From positions 70,585 to 134,584 of the forward strand of contig CAKSOL010000008.1 in assembly GCA_934477125.1 (NCBI GenBank): a stretch of DNA of 64,000 bases, in the 5' to 3' direction. The stretch is from an uncultured Eubacteriales bacterium. Lineage in GTDB: Bacteria; Bacillota; Clostridia; Oscillospirales; Acutalibacteraceae. The position numbers were made by a program, and so were the translations under genes. Positions 25,887-33,806 of this stretch are shown here, in pieces. The notes under the pieces were generated by a model, which worked only from the letters and a program-made list of their open reading frames with translations, searched no databases and was not told the DNA's origin. Position 1 is the first letter of the stretch, and each line of letters begins with the position of its first letter.

Positions 25887-27056
25887 ATGAAACAAAAGGG
25901 CTCGAATATAAGTACAATTAAAACCGAAAATAACAGTCTTATTCTGAATTGCATAAGGCGAAGGGCAATGTCCCGTGCTGAAATTTCCAAAAGTACGGGA
26001 CTTTCAAAGTCGGCTGTTACAATAATTACAAAGCAGCTTATAGATGAAGGTCAGCTTATGGAAATCGGAACGGAAAGCATAAGCTACGGGAGACATCCTA
26101 TACTTCTTGATATTGTTAAAACCCGCAGATATGCTATGGGTATTGCGCTTGACAGAGCAAGGGTAACGGTCTGCATTGTTAATCTCAAGCTTCAGTCCGT
26201 TGGCAGCCGCTGCCGCGATATAAGCGAATTTGATGCTCCGGACAAAGCGGTTCTTTGGGCATATCAAAACGGTCTTGAAATATTGGGCGAAAAGAAAATA
26301 TCAAGAGAATTGTGTGTGGGCATCGGCGTTGCGGCGCCCGGTCCGCTTGATTATAAAAGAGGAGTAATCCTTACACCGCCTAATTTTGAATTGTTCCGTG
26401 ATTTCGATGTCAGGGGCTGCCTTGCCGCATATACCGATATGCCGGTTTTCGTCAATAATACGCCTGTGCTTATGGCTATGTACGAGCACTGTAAACGTGA
26501 GCCGGATCTTAACAACTATATTTATGTTACCGTTGATAACGGCGTCGGTTCTGCTATTTTCCAAAACGGCAGAGTCAATATGGGCAGCGCCGGCTTTTCC
26601 GGGGAAATAGGTCATACCACAGTAGATGTAAACGGTCCTGTATGTATCTGCGGAAATTACGGCTGTCTTGAGGGTTATGTTACCAAAAAGGCGTTTTTAA
26701 AGCTTTACGGTATTGATTATGAAGAAAATGCGGATAAAGCTTATTCGGGTGACAGGGATGCGCTTGACAGAATAGTGCGCCTGGCGCGCTATTTCGCGTC
26801 CGGAATTATCAATTCAGTAAATATGCTCGACCTTGATACCGTTATCATTTCGGGCGAGCTTAATTACAGATATGAGCTTTTGTTTGAACAGATTCAAAAT
26901 AATATAAACGAGCGTTCGATAATCACCAAAGCGCATAAGGTGACCGTTTTGCCGGCGTTGGCGGAAAACAGCGCATTTTCCGCGGTTAATGTTATTGAGC
27001 ATTATTTTAGTGCGGCAGGACTCGGAGCCGACGCGGCTTCGCACGCCGCCATTTAG
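25887..27056 (+). CDS. ROK-family transcriptional repressor (NagC/XylR-like)
   Basis: 389 residues from ATG 25887, with AGGTGA five bases before it; a GTG at 25878 overlaps this site. The N-terminal winged helix (MSRAEISKSTGLSKSAVTII) is followed by a ROK sugar-kinase-like domain: VAAPGPLDYKRGVIL, a glycine-rich GVGSAIFQNGRV, and the zinc motif CICGNYGCLE. ROK repressors let go of DNA when they bind a sugar or sugar phosphate. It is divergent from the glycyl radical operon and most likely controls it. Confidence 0.9.
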   Translation: MKQKGSNISTIKTENNSLILNCIRRRAMSRAEISKSTGLSKSAVTIITKQLIDEGQLMEIGTESISYGRHPILLDIVKTRRYAMGIALDRARVTVCIVNLKLQSVGSRCRDISEFDAPDKAVLWAYQNGLEILGEKKISRELCVGIGVAAPGPLDYKRGVILTPPNFELFRDFDVRGCLAAYTDMPVFVNNTPVLMAMYEHCKREPDLNNYIYVTVDNGVGSAIFQNGRVNMGSAGFSGEIGHTTVDVNGPVCICGNYGCLEGYVTKKAFLKLYGIDYEENADKAYSGDRDALDRIVRLARYFASGIINSVNMLDLDTVIISGELNYRYELLFEQIQNNINERSIITKAHKVTVLPALAENSAFSAVNVIEHYFSAAGLGADAASHAAI

Positions 27057-27081
27057 GTTGCGGCTTTGCCGTCGTTTTTTT
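27023..27081 (+). terminator. Possible terminator after ROK gene
   Basis: GC-rich sequence spanning the ROK stop codon can fold imperfectly (CGACG...GTCG with a bulge, plus a small GGC/GCC stem) and is followed by seven T (27075-27081). Confidence 0.45.
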
Positions 27082-27133
27082 ACAATGCGTTATCAAAATT
27101 TAATTTTGCAGATGTGCGGGCTGGAATTTATCA

Positions 27134-27168
27134 TCGGCACTTAGTTTAAGCTTTGAACTAAGTGCCGA
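27134..27168. repeat. Perfect 13-bp inverted repeat, function unknown
   Basis: Arms 27134-27146 and 27156-27168 pair perfectly around a nine-base loop. It lacks a T tract on either side, so a simple intrinsic terminator is unlikely; an operator, an mRNA 3'-end stabiliser or an old insertion footprint are alternatives. Confidence 0.6.
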
Positions 27169-27326
27169 AATGATTATACACTATTTTAAACATTATTGCA
27201 ACTGTTTTTTAGCTTTGATTGTAAAATTTATGCTCAAATGCTTGCTGCTGATTTCATAAAATATATTTTTTACGGTTTATCGGTTGCAAGTCCTGATTTA
27301 TTATATAAATTTATTGATTTTTTGTA

Positions 27327-27356
27327 TTGACTGCACAATATATTCAGAGGTAAAAT
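27327..27356 (+). promoter_or_regulatory. Promoter of first FAD oxidoreductase gene
   Basis: TTGACT (27327-27332) and TAAAAT (27351-27356) with an 18-base spacer; the predicted start is near 27363, some 30 bases before the chosen ATG. Confidence 0.55.
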
Positions 27357-27392
27357 AATTGTGTGAATACTTGATTTGAACGGGTGATAAGG

Positions 27393-28730
27393 ATGGATTT
27401 TATAACCGAACCTGCCAAAAGACTCCCTGTGTGTTACGAAGCTGACGTATTCGTTGCCGGAGGCAGCTGTACCGGCGTATTTGCCGCTGTAAGAGCGGCA
27501 AGGCTCGGCGCGCGCGTAGTTCTTGCGGAACGTCAGAACTGCCTTGGCGGAACGGCAACCGCAGCGCTTGTTAATGTATGGCACAGTCTCAAGGATACAG
27601 ATTATAAAAACCGGATTATTGCCGGACTTACCGCCGAGATTACCGAACGCCTTGTAAAGGCTGACGCGGCAATCGTGCAGGATGATCCCTCGCTTGCTAT
27701 ACAATTTAATCCTAACCGGCTTCAGTATGAGCTTGACCGTCTTGTAGCCGAAGAAAAAATAAAGCTGTATCTGCATACTATGTGTGTGGGCGCTGTTTCC
27801 GATGGGGAAAGCATCACCGCCGCGATTATTGAAAATAAGGATGGGCGCAGCGCCGTTAAGGCAGGATTTTTTATCGACGCTACCGGCGACGGCGACCTTG
27901 CAAAATATCTCGGTATTCCTAAATACCGGCATGAGGTGGTACAGCCGCCCACGCCATGCTTTTTGATGAAGGGCTGTACAGACGGGATAAATATTGAAAG
28001 GCTTATCCGTACCCACGGAAGCGAATTCGGACTTCCGGATGACTTCGGCTGGTACGGTCCCGTGCCGGGTATAGACGATATTTATTTAAGGGCGGACTGT
28101 CACGTCCTCGATGTTGACTGTGCTTCGGCGGACGGTCTTACACGTGCCGAAACCGAGGGCCGCAGAAAGGCGTTTGCCATGGTGGACCTTATCAATAAAT
28201 ACACCGACCGTAAGGTTTCTGTGGCGGCGCTCAGCGCACTTGCCGGTATCAGGGAAAGCGACCATTACGAGACGGATTTTAAGGTTCGCGGCGAAGATTT
28301 GCTTTTGGGTTCAAGATATGAGGACGCGATTTTAAACGGAACCTACCGTGTAGATATGCACGATTTTGACGGCTCCTGCACGTTCCGCTATCTTAACGGC
28401 TATGCTGTCCGTATGGAGGGGGCAGAGCGCCGTTCGGTAGAATGGAACTGGCGCGAAAAGGCAGGTCTTACCGGGGAGCCGGCAAAATATTATCAGGCGC
28501 CGTTTAGAATGCTGGTTCAAAATAAATACAGCAACTTTATTGCGGCAGGGCGTATGCTTAACGCTGATGCTATGGGATTTGGCGCTCTTCGCGTTATGGT
28601 TAATTTAAATCAGCTCGGAGAAGCGGCAGGTGTTGCGGCATATATGTCTTTAAACAGTTCTTTGCCGGTAAACCGTATTGACGGTACAAAGGTGAGAGGC
28701 TTGCTTGCAAGGGGAGGTTCGGCGCTTTAA
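27393..28730 (+). CDS. FAD-dependent oxidoreductase (FAD_oxidored type), first copy
   Basis: 445 residues from ATG 27393, with GGGTGA five bases before it. The Rossmann FAD-binding motif is ADVFVAGGSCTGVFAAVRAA, followed by the Glu of the second strand (LAERQNCLGG). FIDATGDGDLAKYLG is the usual second conserved block, and near the C-terminus FIAAGRMLNADAMGFGALRV closes the FAD site. No signal peptide. Proteins of this family often sit in carbohydrate gene clusters of Clostridia and Planctomycetes, where their substrates are mostly unknown. It differs strongly from the second copy at 32345. Confidence 0.85.
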   Translation: MDFITEPAKRLPVCYEADVFVAGGSCTGVFAAVRAARLGARVVLAERQNCLGGTATAALVNVWHSLKDTDYKNRIIAGLTAEITERLVKADAAIVQDDPSLAIQFNPNRLQYELDRLVAEEKIKLYLHTMCVGAVSDGESITAAIIENKDGRSAVKAGFFIDATGDGDLAKYLGIPKYRHEVVQPPTPCFLMKGCTDGINIERLIRTHGSEFGLPDDFGWYGPVPGIDDIYLRADCHVLDVDCASADGLTRAETEGRRKAFAMVDLINKYTDRKVSVAALSALAGIRESDHYETDFKVRGEDLLLGSRYEDAILNGTYRVDMHDFDGSCTFRYLNGYAVRMEGAERRSVEWNWREKAGLTGEPAKYYQAPFRMLVQNKYSNFIAAGRMLNADAMGFGALRVMVNLNQLGEAAGVAAYMSLNSSLPVNRIDGTKVRGLLARGGSAL

Positions 28731-28789
28731 TAAGCTCCGCCGATTCTGTATCGGAAAATCTGAATAGACAAGTTAATAATATGCAGACG

Positions 28790-28838
28790 GGGGATGCCTG
28801 CTGCGTTTTGCAGAGGCTCTTTCAAGGCACATATCCCC
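28790..28838. other. Imperfect stem-loop after FAD oxidoreductase gene
   Basis: GGGGAT-GCCT pairs with AGGC-(4 bases)-ATCCCC around an inner CTGC/GCAG stem. No T tract follows. It may shape the 3' end of the message. Confidence 0.35.
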
Positions 28839-28877
28839 TGTCAGGCGAATACCGGAAATTGCCGGTCTATAAAATTA

Positions 28878-28906
28878 TTGACAAACCCGAAAAGGGTATG
28901 TTATAT
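28878..28906 (+). promoter_or_regulatory. Promoter of QueG-like gene
   Basis: TTGACA (28878-28883) with TTATAT at 28901-28906 (17-base spacer), or TATATT one base later. The 20-bp palindrome at 28931 lies in the early transcribed region. Confidence 0.65.
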
Positions 28907-28930
28907 TGAAAATAGAAATTTTTCTTTATA

Positions 28931-28950
28931 TTATAGAAACGTTTCTATAA
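28931..28950. promoter_or_regulatory. Perfect 20-bp palindrome with central CG, likely LacI-family operator
   Basis: TTATAGAAAC-GTTTCTATAA is fully symmetrical with the central CG typical for LacI/CcpA-family sites. It lies about 20 bases downstream of the promoter and directly before the ribosome binding site, so a bound repressor would block the QueG-like gene. The LacI-type gene at 31151-32164 is the obvious candidate; CcpA is the alternative. Confidence 0.65.
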
Positions 28951-28966
28951 AAGAAGGGTGAAATCA

Positions 28967-30049
28967 ATGTTGAATGCAAAAATGGTAAAGGAAGCAGCTA
29001 TTGCGTGCGGTGCCGACCTGTGCGGTATCGGTTCAATGGACAGATTTGAGGGAGCGCCTAAAAATAACGACCCCAGATATCTGTTCCCGGAGGCAAAGTC
29101 GGTAATAGGTCTGGGATTTCGCGTCCACAGGGGATTATACCGTCCTATGGAGGAGGGTACCCATTGGGGAATGTATTCTTCGGTAGGCTATGCCAATGTA
29201 AATGACGTACATATGCCGGTTGTCATGCGTGAGCTCGGCAGCTTTATCGAGGACCACGGCTATGATGCGGTTATCTATAACAATACGGCAATCCGTTATG
29301 CAATAAACGCCGGTGTTCCCGTAAGAGAGGGATATCCCGCGCCGAATGTTTTTCTGCATTTCCGTATAGCGGGTGTTATCTGCGGAATGGGAGAAATAGG
29401 CTGGAGCAATATTTTCTTGACCCCGGAATTCGGTCCGCGTGTGCGTTTGGCATTTATCTTTACCGACGCCGAGCTTGAGCCGGATCCGATTATGGAGCCG
29501 CACCTTTGCGACCGCTGTATGGCGTGTGCCAGAAACTGTCCCTCAGGTGCTATCCCGTCAGACCTTAACCAAAAGGTTTCGTTTACCCTTGAGGGTAAAA
29601 CCTATGATTACGCCAAGCTTAACGAGGAACGCTGTGAAATCGGTTTCCAGATGGGCAACGAATATGTAAACCCCTTCCTTTATGACGGCAGCGACGATTC
29701 GGAAATTGCCAGATGGCTTATGAATCAGGTTTACAGCGATGATTCCGAGCATCTTGCCATGCGTCAAATTCACAGCCGCTGGGCTTCAAGAGACGTAATT
29801 TATAAAAAGCACAATATGAGCCGAGCCGGTGTGGATAATTTCGGGCATCCCGGAAATATGTGCGGCGCCACATGCCAGAGAGAATGTATGATACATCTTG
29901 AAAAGCAGGATAAGCTTACAAATAAATTCCATACTCCGTTCCGCATAAGGAAACCGTTCCGTCTTAACCCCGAAGAGCTGCTTAAAGAAAAATTTGAAAA
30001 CGATAACAAGGGCAATATCACAGACTACGGTCAGCACGAAAAAGAGTAA
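28967..30049 (+). CDS. QueG-like 4Fe-4S protein
   Basis: 360 residues from ATG 28967, with GAAGGGTG before it. The N-terminal part (IACGADLCGIGSMDRFEG) and the segment ICGMGEIGWSNIFLTPEFGP match the corrinoid-binding core of epoxyqueuosine-reductase-like proteins; HLCDRCMACARNCPSGAIPS is a [4Fe-4S] motif, and a late Cys cluster (GNMCGATCQREC) provides more ligands. True QueG acts on tRNA; here the redox gene neighbourhood suggests another electron-transfer or reductive role. No signal peptide. A terminator follows directly. Confidence 0.75.
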   Translation: MLNAKMVKEAAIACGADLCGIGSMDRFEGAPKNNDPRYLFPEAKSVIGLGFRVHRGLYRPMEEGTHWGMYSSVGYANVNDVHMPVVMRELGSFIEDHGYDAVIYNNTAIRYAINAGVPVREGYPAPNVFLHFRIAGVICGMGEIGWSNIFLTPEFGPRVRLAFIFTDAELEPDPIMEPHLCDRCMACARNCPSGAIPSDLNQKVSFTLEGKTYDYAKLNEERCEIGFQMGNEYVNPFLYDGSDDSEIARWLMNQVYSDDSEHLAMRQIHSRWASRDVIYKKHNMSRAGVDNFGHPGNMCGATCQRECMIHLEKQDKLTNKFHTPFRIRKPFRLNPEELLKEKFENDNKGNITDYGQHEKE

Positions 30050-30061
30050 CTATGTAAAGCT

Positions 30062-30103
30062 AAAGCGCACAGAAAATATAAACTATTCTCCGTGCGCTTT
30101 TTT
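30062..30103 (+). terminator. Intrinsic terminator after QueG-like gene
   Basis: A nine-bp stem (30062-30070 with 30092-30100), with an inner AGAA/TTCT pairing, runs into six T. It lies between two genes on the same strand, so the next gene may depend on read-through or its own start. Confidence 0.75.
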
Positions 30104-30118
30104 AAACAAGGTGATTTT

Positions 30119-31156
30119 ATGAAATACTGTGTAGGCTATCAGCCGGAGGATGAATTCGGCGAACGCTTTGCCGAAAAGCTGATTGATTATAAGGACCGTT
30201 TAAGCGAGGTTTATTTTTCCTGGTCGGATATGCCGAGCGGGCGCAGTAATATGAGCGACGAAGTGGGATTTGTTCATTGGGAAATGCAGGATATTCTGCT
30301 TTCGGATTTAATTCTGCTTAAAAACAGCGGCATAGGTCTTAACCTGCTGTTTAACGGTAATTGTTACGGAAGCGAGGCTGTAAGCCTGGCACTTAAAAAC
30401 CGCGTAATATCGGTGATAAATTATATAAAATATGCTGTCGGCGGTATTGACAGTATTACCACTACATCACCGTTTATCGCTTCTGTGGTAAAGAACGTAT
30501 ATAAGGATATCAGGGTGCGCGCGTCGGTAAATATGCGTATTACCGACGTCTGCTCTATGCAGTATCTTTCGGAATATTTTGATGAATTTTATATCCAGCG
30601 TGATTTCAACCGCGATTTCGAGCATATAGCGCGTATGAAAAAGTGGGCGGATGAAAACGGCAAAAAGCTGTCCGTTCTTGCGAACAGCGGATGTATGAAG
30701 TATTGCAGCGGACAGATTTTTCACGATAATCTTGTGGCGCACGAAAATGAGAACGTGCGTTTAAAGGGAGACTGCGATTTTCCGGGAAATATATGTCATA
30801 ATTTTTATAAAAAGCCGGAAAACCGCCATAAAATTATTTCTAATACCTGGATAAGACCGGAGGATATTCATTTGTATGAGGATTATGTTTGTGCGGTAAA
30901 GCTTGCCACACGAATGACCTCAAGACCGATGAGCGTTATAAAGGCGTATATAGACCAAAGCTACCGGGGAAATACCCTTGATTTGCTTGAGCCTAACCAT
31001 ACCGCACAGCTGGGCGGATGCTATATAAGCAATAAAAAATTCCCCTCCGACTTTGCGGAGAGGATGAGTAAATGCAAGGATGACTGCGGGCGGTGCGGAT
31101 ACTGCCGCGAGGTTTTTGAAAGGGTATGCGTTATGACGGCAGGCGAACAATTATAA
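30119..31156 (+). CDS. Peptidase U32-like / UbiU-like protein with Cys clusters
   Basis: 345 residues from ATG 30119 (AAGGTGA before it). The central part (VRASVNMRITDVCSMQYLSE) and LANSGCMKYCSGQIFHDN resemble the barrel and the conserved Cys block of U32 proteins. Further Cys pairs are GDCDFPGNIC and, at the C-terminus, CKDDCGRCGYC, which could hold an Fe-S cluster as in UbiU/UbiV. Known relatives take part in oxygen-independent hydroxylation or act as proteases or RNA-modifying enzymes; the function here is unknown. Its stop overlaps the stop of the convergent LacI gene by six bases. Confidence 0.65.
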   Translation: MKYCVGYQPEDEFGERFAEKLIDYKDRLSEVYFSWSDMPSGRSNMSDEVGFVHWEMQDILLSDLILLKNSGIGLNLLFNGNCYGSEAVSLALKNRVISVINYIKYAVGGIDSITTTSPFIASVVKNVYKDIRVRASVNMRITDVCSMQYLSEYFDEFYIQRDFNRDFEHIARMKKWADENGKKLSVLANSGCMKYCSGQIFHDNLVAHENENVRLKGDCDFPGNICHNFYKKPENRHKIISNTWIRPEDIHLYEDYVCAVKLATRMTSRPMSVIKAYIDQSYRGNTLDLLEPNHTAQLGGCYISNKKFPSDFAERMSKCKDDCGRCGYCREVFERVCVMTAGEQL

Positions 31157-32164
31157 CGCCTTGCAGGATTTTCCTTCGCGTATCTCACAGGGAAGAATAA
31201 CCTGTTCGGACTGTAAATCCGGATTTTCTATATGCGAAAACAGTATTTGCGCGGCGAGCATACCGGGATTTCCGGTATCAACCGCAACCGAAGTGAGCTG
31301 AGGCTCGGAATAGAAATTTTTGTTGCTGTAATTGCAGGAAATAACCGAAACACAGTCGGGAATACGCAAATGCCTGTCATATGCCTTTTGCAGTATGATA
31401 TGCGCCGTCTGTGATTTTGCTGCGATAAGCGCGGTAGGCGCAGCTTGGGCAGTTGTTTTTTCAAAAACGCTGTCAAGCATAGAAAAAGGGATTACCCGGT
31501 ATGCAAGTCCCATTTTTTTCATATATTCTTTATAAGCTTCTATGCGGCTGTGTATATACTGTGCCTTTAAATTTCCGTCCTCCGGACCTATGAAGGCTAT
31601 TTCTTTGTGATTAAGACCTATAAGGTAGTCAACGGCGGTTATTGCCGAATTTTTATAATCAAAAACAATCCGGTTTATATCGTATTCCGGCTTGCGTCCG
31701 CTTATAAGTACGGCGGGAACAGCATTTGAGGTTATGGCTTTTATGTGTTCTCCCAAACGGAACCAATCATTGTCGGAGCTGGGCGGAATAAGTATAAGAC
31801 CGCTTATGATTTTGCTTTGATAAAGCTTTATATAATCAAAACAGCGCTCCTTGCTGTAAGGGCACAGCACTACCGAATACATTCTGTCATTGGCAAAGGA
31901 CAAAACATCATTCAGTATTTCAGTCATATCCGCAATATCCCAGGAGGAAAGAATACCTATTGTGCAGGGAACACCCTTGCGCATATTTCTGGCAATGGCA
32001 TTAGGAGTATAGTTGAGCTGCTCTGCGGCTTCTAAAATACGCTGTCTGGTTTCGGGCTTAACGCTTATGTTCGGCGTGTTGTTAAGTACATACGATACAA
32101 CCGATATTCCAAAGCCGGAAAGCTGTGCCACATCCTTTATCGTAGCGCTTTTTTTCATAGGCAT
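31151..32164 (-). CDS. LacI-family transcriptional repressor
   Basis: 337 residues; ATG 32164 or ATG 32158 can serve, with AAGGGA before both. The HTH (ATIKDVAQLSGFGISVVSYVLNN) and hinge helix (NYTPNAIARNMRKG) are typical, followed by a periplasmic-binding-like sensor domain (TIGILSSWDIADMTEIL, FIGPEDGNLKAQYIHSRIEAY). It lies between the U32-like gene (convergent) and the second FAD oxidoreductase (divergent), so it probably controls this redox block, through the palindromes at 28931 and 32289. Confidence 0.9.
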   Translation of the reverse strand: MPMKKSATIKDVAQLSGFGISVVSYVLNNTPNISVKPETRQRILEAAEQLNYTPNAIARNMRKGVPCTIGILSSWDIADMTEILNDVLSFANDRMYSVVLCPYSKERCFDYIKLYQSKIISGLILIPPSSDNDWFRLGEHIKAITSNAVPAVLISGRKPEYDINRIVFDYKNSAITAVDYLIGLNHKEIAFIGPEDGNLKAQYIHSRIEAYKEYMKKMGLAYRVIPFSMLDSVFEKTTAQAAPTALIAAKSQTAHIILQKAYDRHLRIPDCVSVISCNYSNKNFYSEPQLTSVAVDTGNPGMLAAQILFSHIENPDLQSEQVILPCEIREGKSCKAL

Positions 32165-32240
32165 ATGATCCCTTACTTAATATTTGTGCCGGCAAGAGCC
32201 TGAAAGCCAAGCCTTTTATAAAGGCTTTACCGACCTGATA

Positions 32241-32269
32241 ATTCTATCATAAGAAAAATAAAAAATCAA
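32241..32269 (-). promoter_or_regulatory. Probable promoter of the LacI-type gene
   Basis: On the minus strand TTGATT (32264-32269) and TAGAAT (32241-32246) are 17 bases apart. A small 8-bp hairpin (32209-32227) lies in the leader. Confidence 0.5.
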
Positions 32270-32288
32270 ATTATATTTATTTTGCAGT

Positions 32289-32324
32289 GCAAACGCTTTA
32301 AACTGTTCAGTTTAAAGCGTTTGC
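32289..32324. repeat. Perfect 16-bp inverted repeat in front of second FAD oxidoreductase
   Basis: Arms 32289-32304 and 32309-32324 are perfect complements with a four-base loop, 20 bases before the ATG. Each arm contains AAACGCTTT/AAAGCGTTT, which resembles LacI-family half-sites, so it may be a double operator; as RNA it would form a very stable hairpin just before the ribosome binding site. No T tract follows. Confidence 0.7.
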
Positions 32325-32344
32325 CAAAGAAAGGAATGTTGTTT

Positions 32345-33652
32345 ATGTATGATTATGACGTTTTGGTAGCCGGAGCCGGTATGTCCGGCGTATGCGCGGC
32401 GGTATCGGCGGCAAGAAACGGCTGCAAGGTTTGCCTTGTGGAACAAAGTATGGTTCTGGGCGGTCTCGGCACAGGCGGTCTTGTCACCAGCCTTATAGCG
32501 CCCGAAAACGATTTCGGCGGAATCGGCAGGGAAATACTCGACAAAATGTATGAAAAGGGCGCTCTCGGCTGTAATGTTCGAAAGGGCGAATATACCTTTG
32601 CGCCTTATAATAACGAGGAAATGAAGCTTACTTTGGATGAATTGGTGTCAGAGCAGTCCGGTATAGAGCTGCTGCTTTATACCAAGATAATATCCGCAGA
32701 AAGCCGTGACGGCATTATAAACGGCATAACCGTATCCGCCTACGAGGGCATCAGAACGCTTACCGCGCGGGTGTATATCGACGCTACGGGCGACGGCGCT
32801 TTAAGCGTTTTTTGCGGTGAGGATTACGAATACGGGGATGAGAACGAAAAAATACAAGCCGCTACTCTTACGGCGTATTATGCCGATATTGACTATCAAA
32901 AGCTGAACGGGTTTATAGAAGAAAATAACAATGATTTTATAGGGATAATCCGGCGCACTGTGCCGCAGGCGGTTAAAGACGGTGTGCTTTCTGCGGTGGA
33001 TTTCCACCATCCCGGCGCTATTCGGATAGGGGAAAATTACGGTATGATAAACGCCGGTCATCTTTACGGGATGCCGCTTAAAACATCGGCGGATTTTACC
33101 AGAGCCATGATTGCGGGAAGAAAGCAGGCAAGGGAATATTATGAATTTTACAAAAGATATATGCCCGGCTGTGAAAACATCGTTTATATGGCAACCGGAA
33201 GTGTGCTCGGTACGAGGGAAACGCGCCGTGTTATCGGCTGTCATATTACCGACTATAAGGATAAAACCGCTTATAAAAAGTATGAGGACGGCATTATGCG
33301 CTATCAGGGCGGTCCGTCTTATGATTTGCACGCTTCTTCAAATGAAAAGGAGGATTACGAAAAATATTTTGAAAAATATACCGCGCAGGAAGAGCGCACG
33401 GGCGATTACGCACTGTTTCCGTTCAGCAGTCTGAGAGCTGCCCGCAACCGCAATCTGCTGTTGGCAGGAAGATGCGCTTCTATGGACAGAATGGTAAATG
33501 CGCAAAACCGCGTTATGGGATATTGCTGTATGATGGGGCAGGCTGCCGGTACTGCTGCGGCGCTTGCGGCAAGGGGCGAAATACTGCCCGGTGAAATAGA
33601 CATACCGACCTTGCAGGAAAGGCTCAGAAAGGACGGCATACCTAACATTTGA
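32345..33652 (+). CDS. FAD-dependent oxidoreductase (FAD_oxidored type), second copy
   Basis: 435 residues from ATG 32345 (AAAGGAA eight bases before it). The FAD motif is YDVLVAGAGMSGVCAAVSAA with LVEQSMVLGGLGTGG; VYIDATGDGALSVFCG is the second block, and LLLAGRCASMDRMVNAQNRV completes the site. GSVLGTRETRRVIG is also typical of this family. No signal peptide. It is divergent from the LacI gene and probably under its control. Whether it transfers electrons with the first copy and the Fe-S proteins is inference from clustering. Confidence 0.87.
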   Translation: MYDYDVLVAGAGMSGVCAAVSAARNGCKVCLVEQSMVLGGLGTGGLVTSLIAPENDFGGIGREILDKMYEKGALGCNVRKGEYTFAPYNNEEMKLTLDELVSEQSGIELLLYTKIISAESRDGIINGITVSAYEGIRTLTARVYIDATGDGALSVFCGEDYEYGDENEKIQAATLTAYYADIDYQKLNGFIEENNNDFIGIIRRTVPQAVKDGVLSAVDFHHPGAIRIGENYGMINAGHLYGMPLKTSADFTRAMIAGRKQAREYYEFYKRYMPGCENIVYMATGSVLGTRETRRVIGCHITDYKDKTAYKKYEDGIMRYQGGPSYDLHASSNEKEDYEKYFEKYTAQEERTGDYALFPFSSLRAARNRNLLLAGRCASMDRMVNAQNRVMGYCCMMGQAAGTAAALAARGEILPGEIDIPTLQERLRKDGIPNI

Positions 33653-33739
33653 CTACTGTTGTATGTGAATAATCACCAGTCTTATCCAAAAAAGTAGTTT
33701 TACTGTATTAAGTTTATACAAAATCGAGGAATTCTTATA

Positions 33740-33768
33740 TTGCTTATATTCCGGTACGATGATAAAAT
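33740..33768 (+). promoter_or_regulatory. Promoter in front of glycosidase/ABC importer genes
   Basis: TTGCTT (33740-33745) and TAAAAT (33763-33768) with a 17-base spacer; the predicted start is near 33775, 32 bases before the chosen ATG. Confidence 0.5.
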
Positions 33769-33806
33769 TATTATGGGTAATATTTATAGACGAAAGAGGG
33801 CTTGAA

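Larger units (their letters stand above)
27057..27392. other. 336-base intergenic region
   Basis: AT-rich and without a supported gene. It holds the T tract after the ROK gene, a perfect hairpin at 27134-27168 and a promoter at 27327-27356 reading into the FAD oxidoreductase gene. Nothing else was recognised. Confidence 0.7.

Noticed and set aside
25814..25990. N-terminal extension of the activase with a hydrophobic stretch
   Set aside because: It would run through the divergent ROK promoter and the ROK start; a good ribosome binding site and the family start support ATG 25813.
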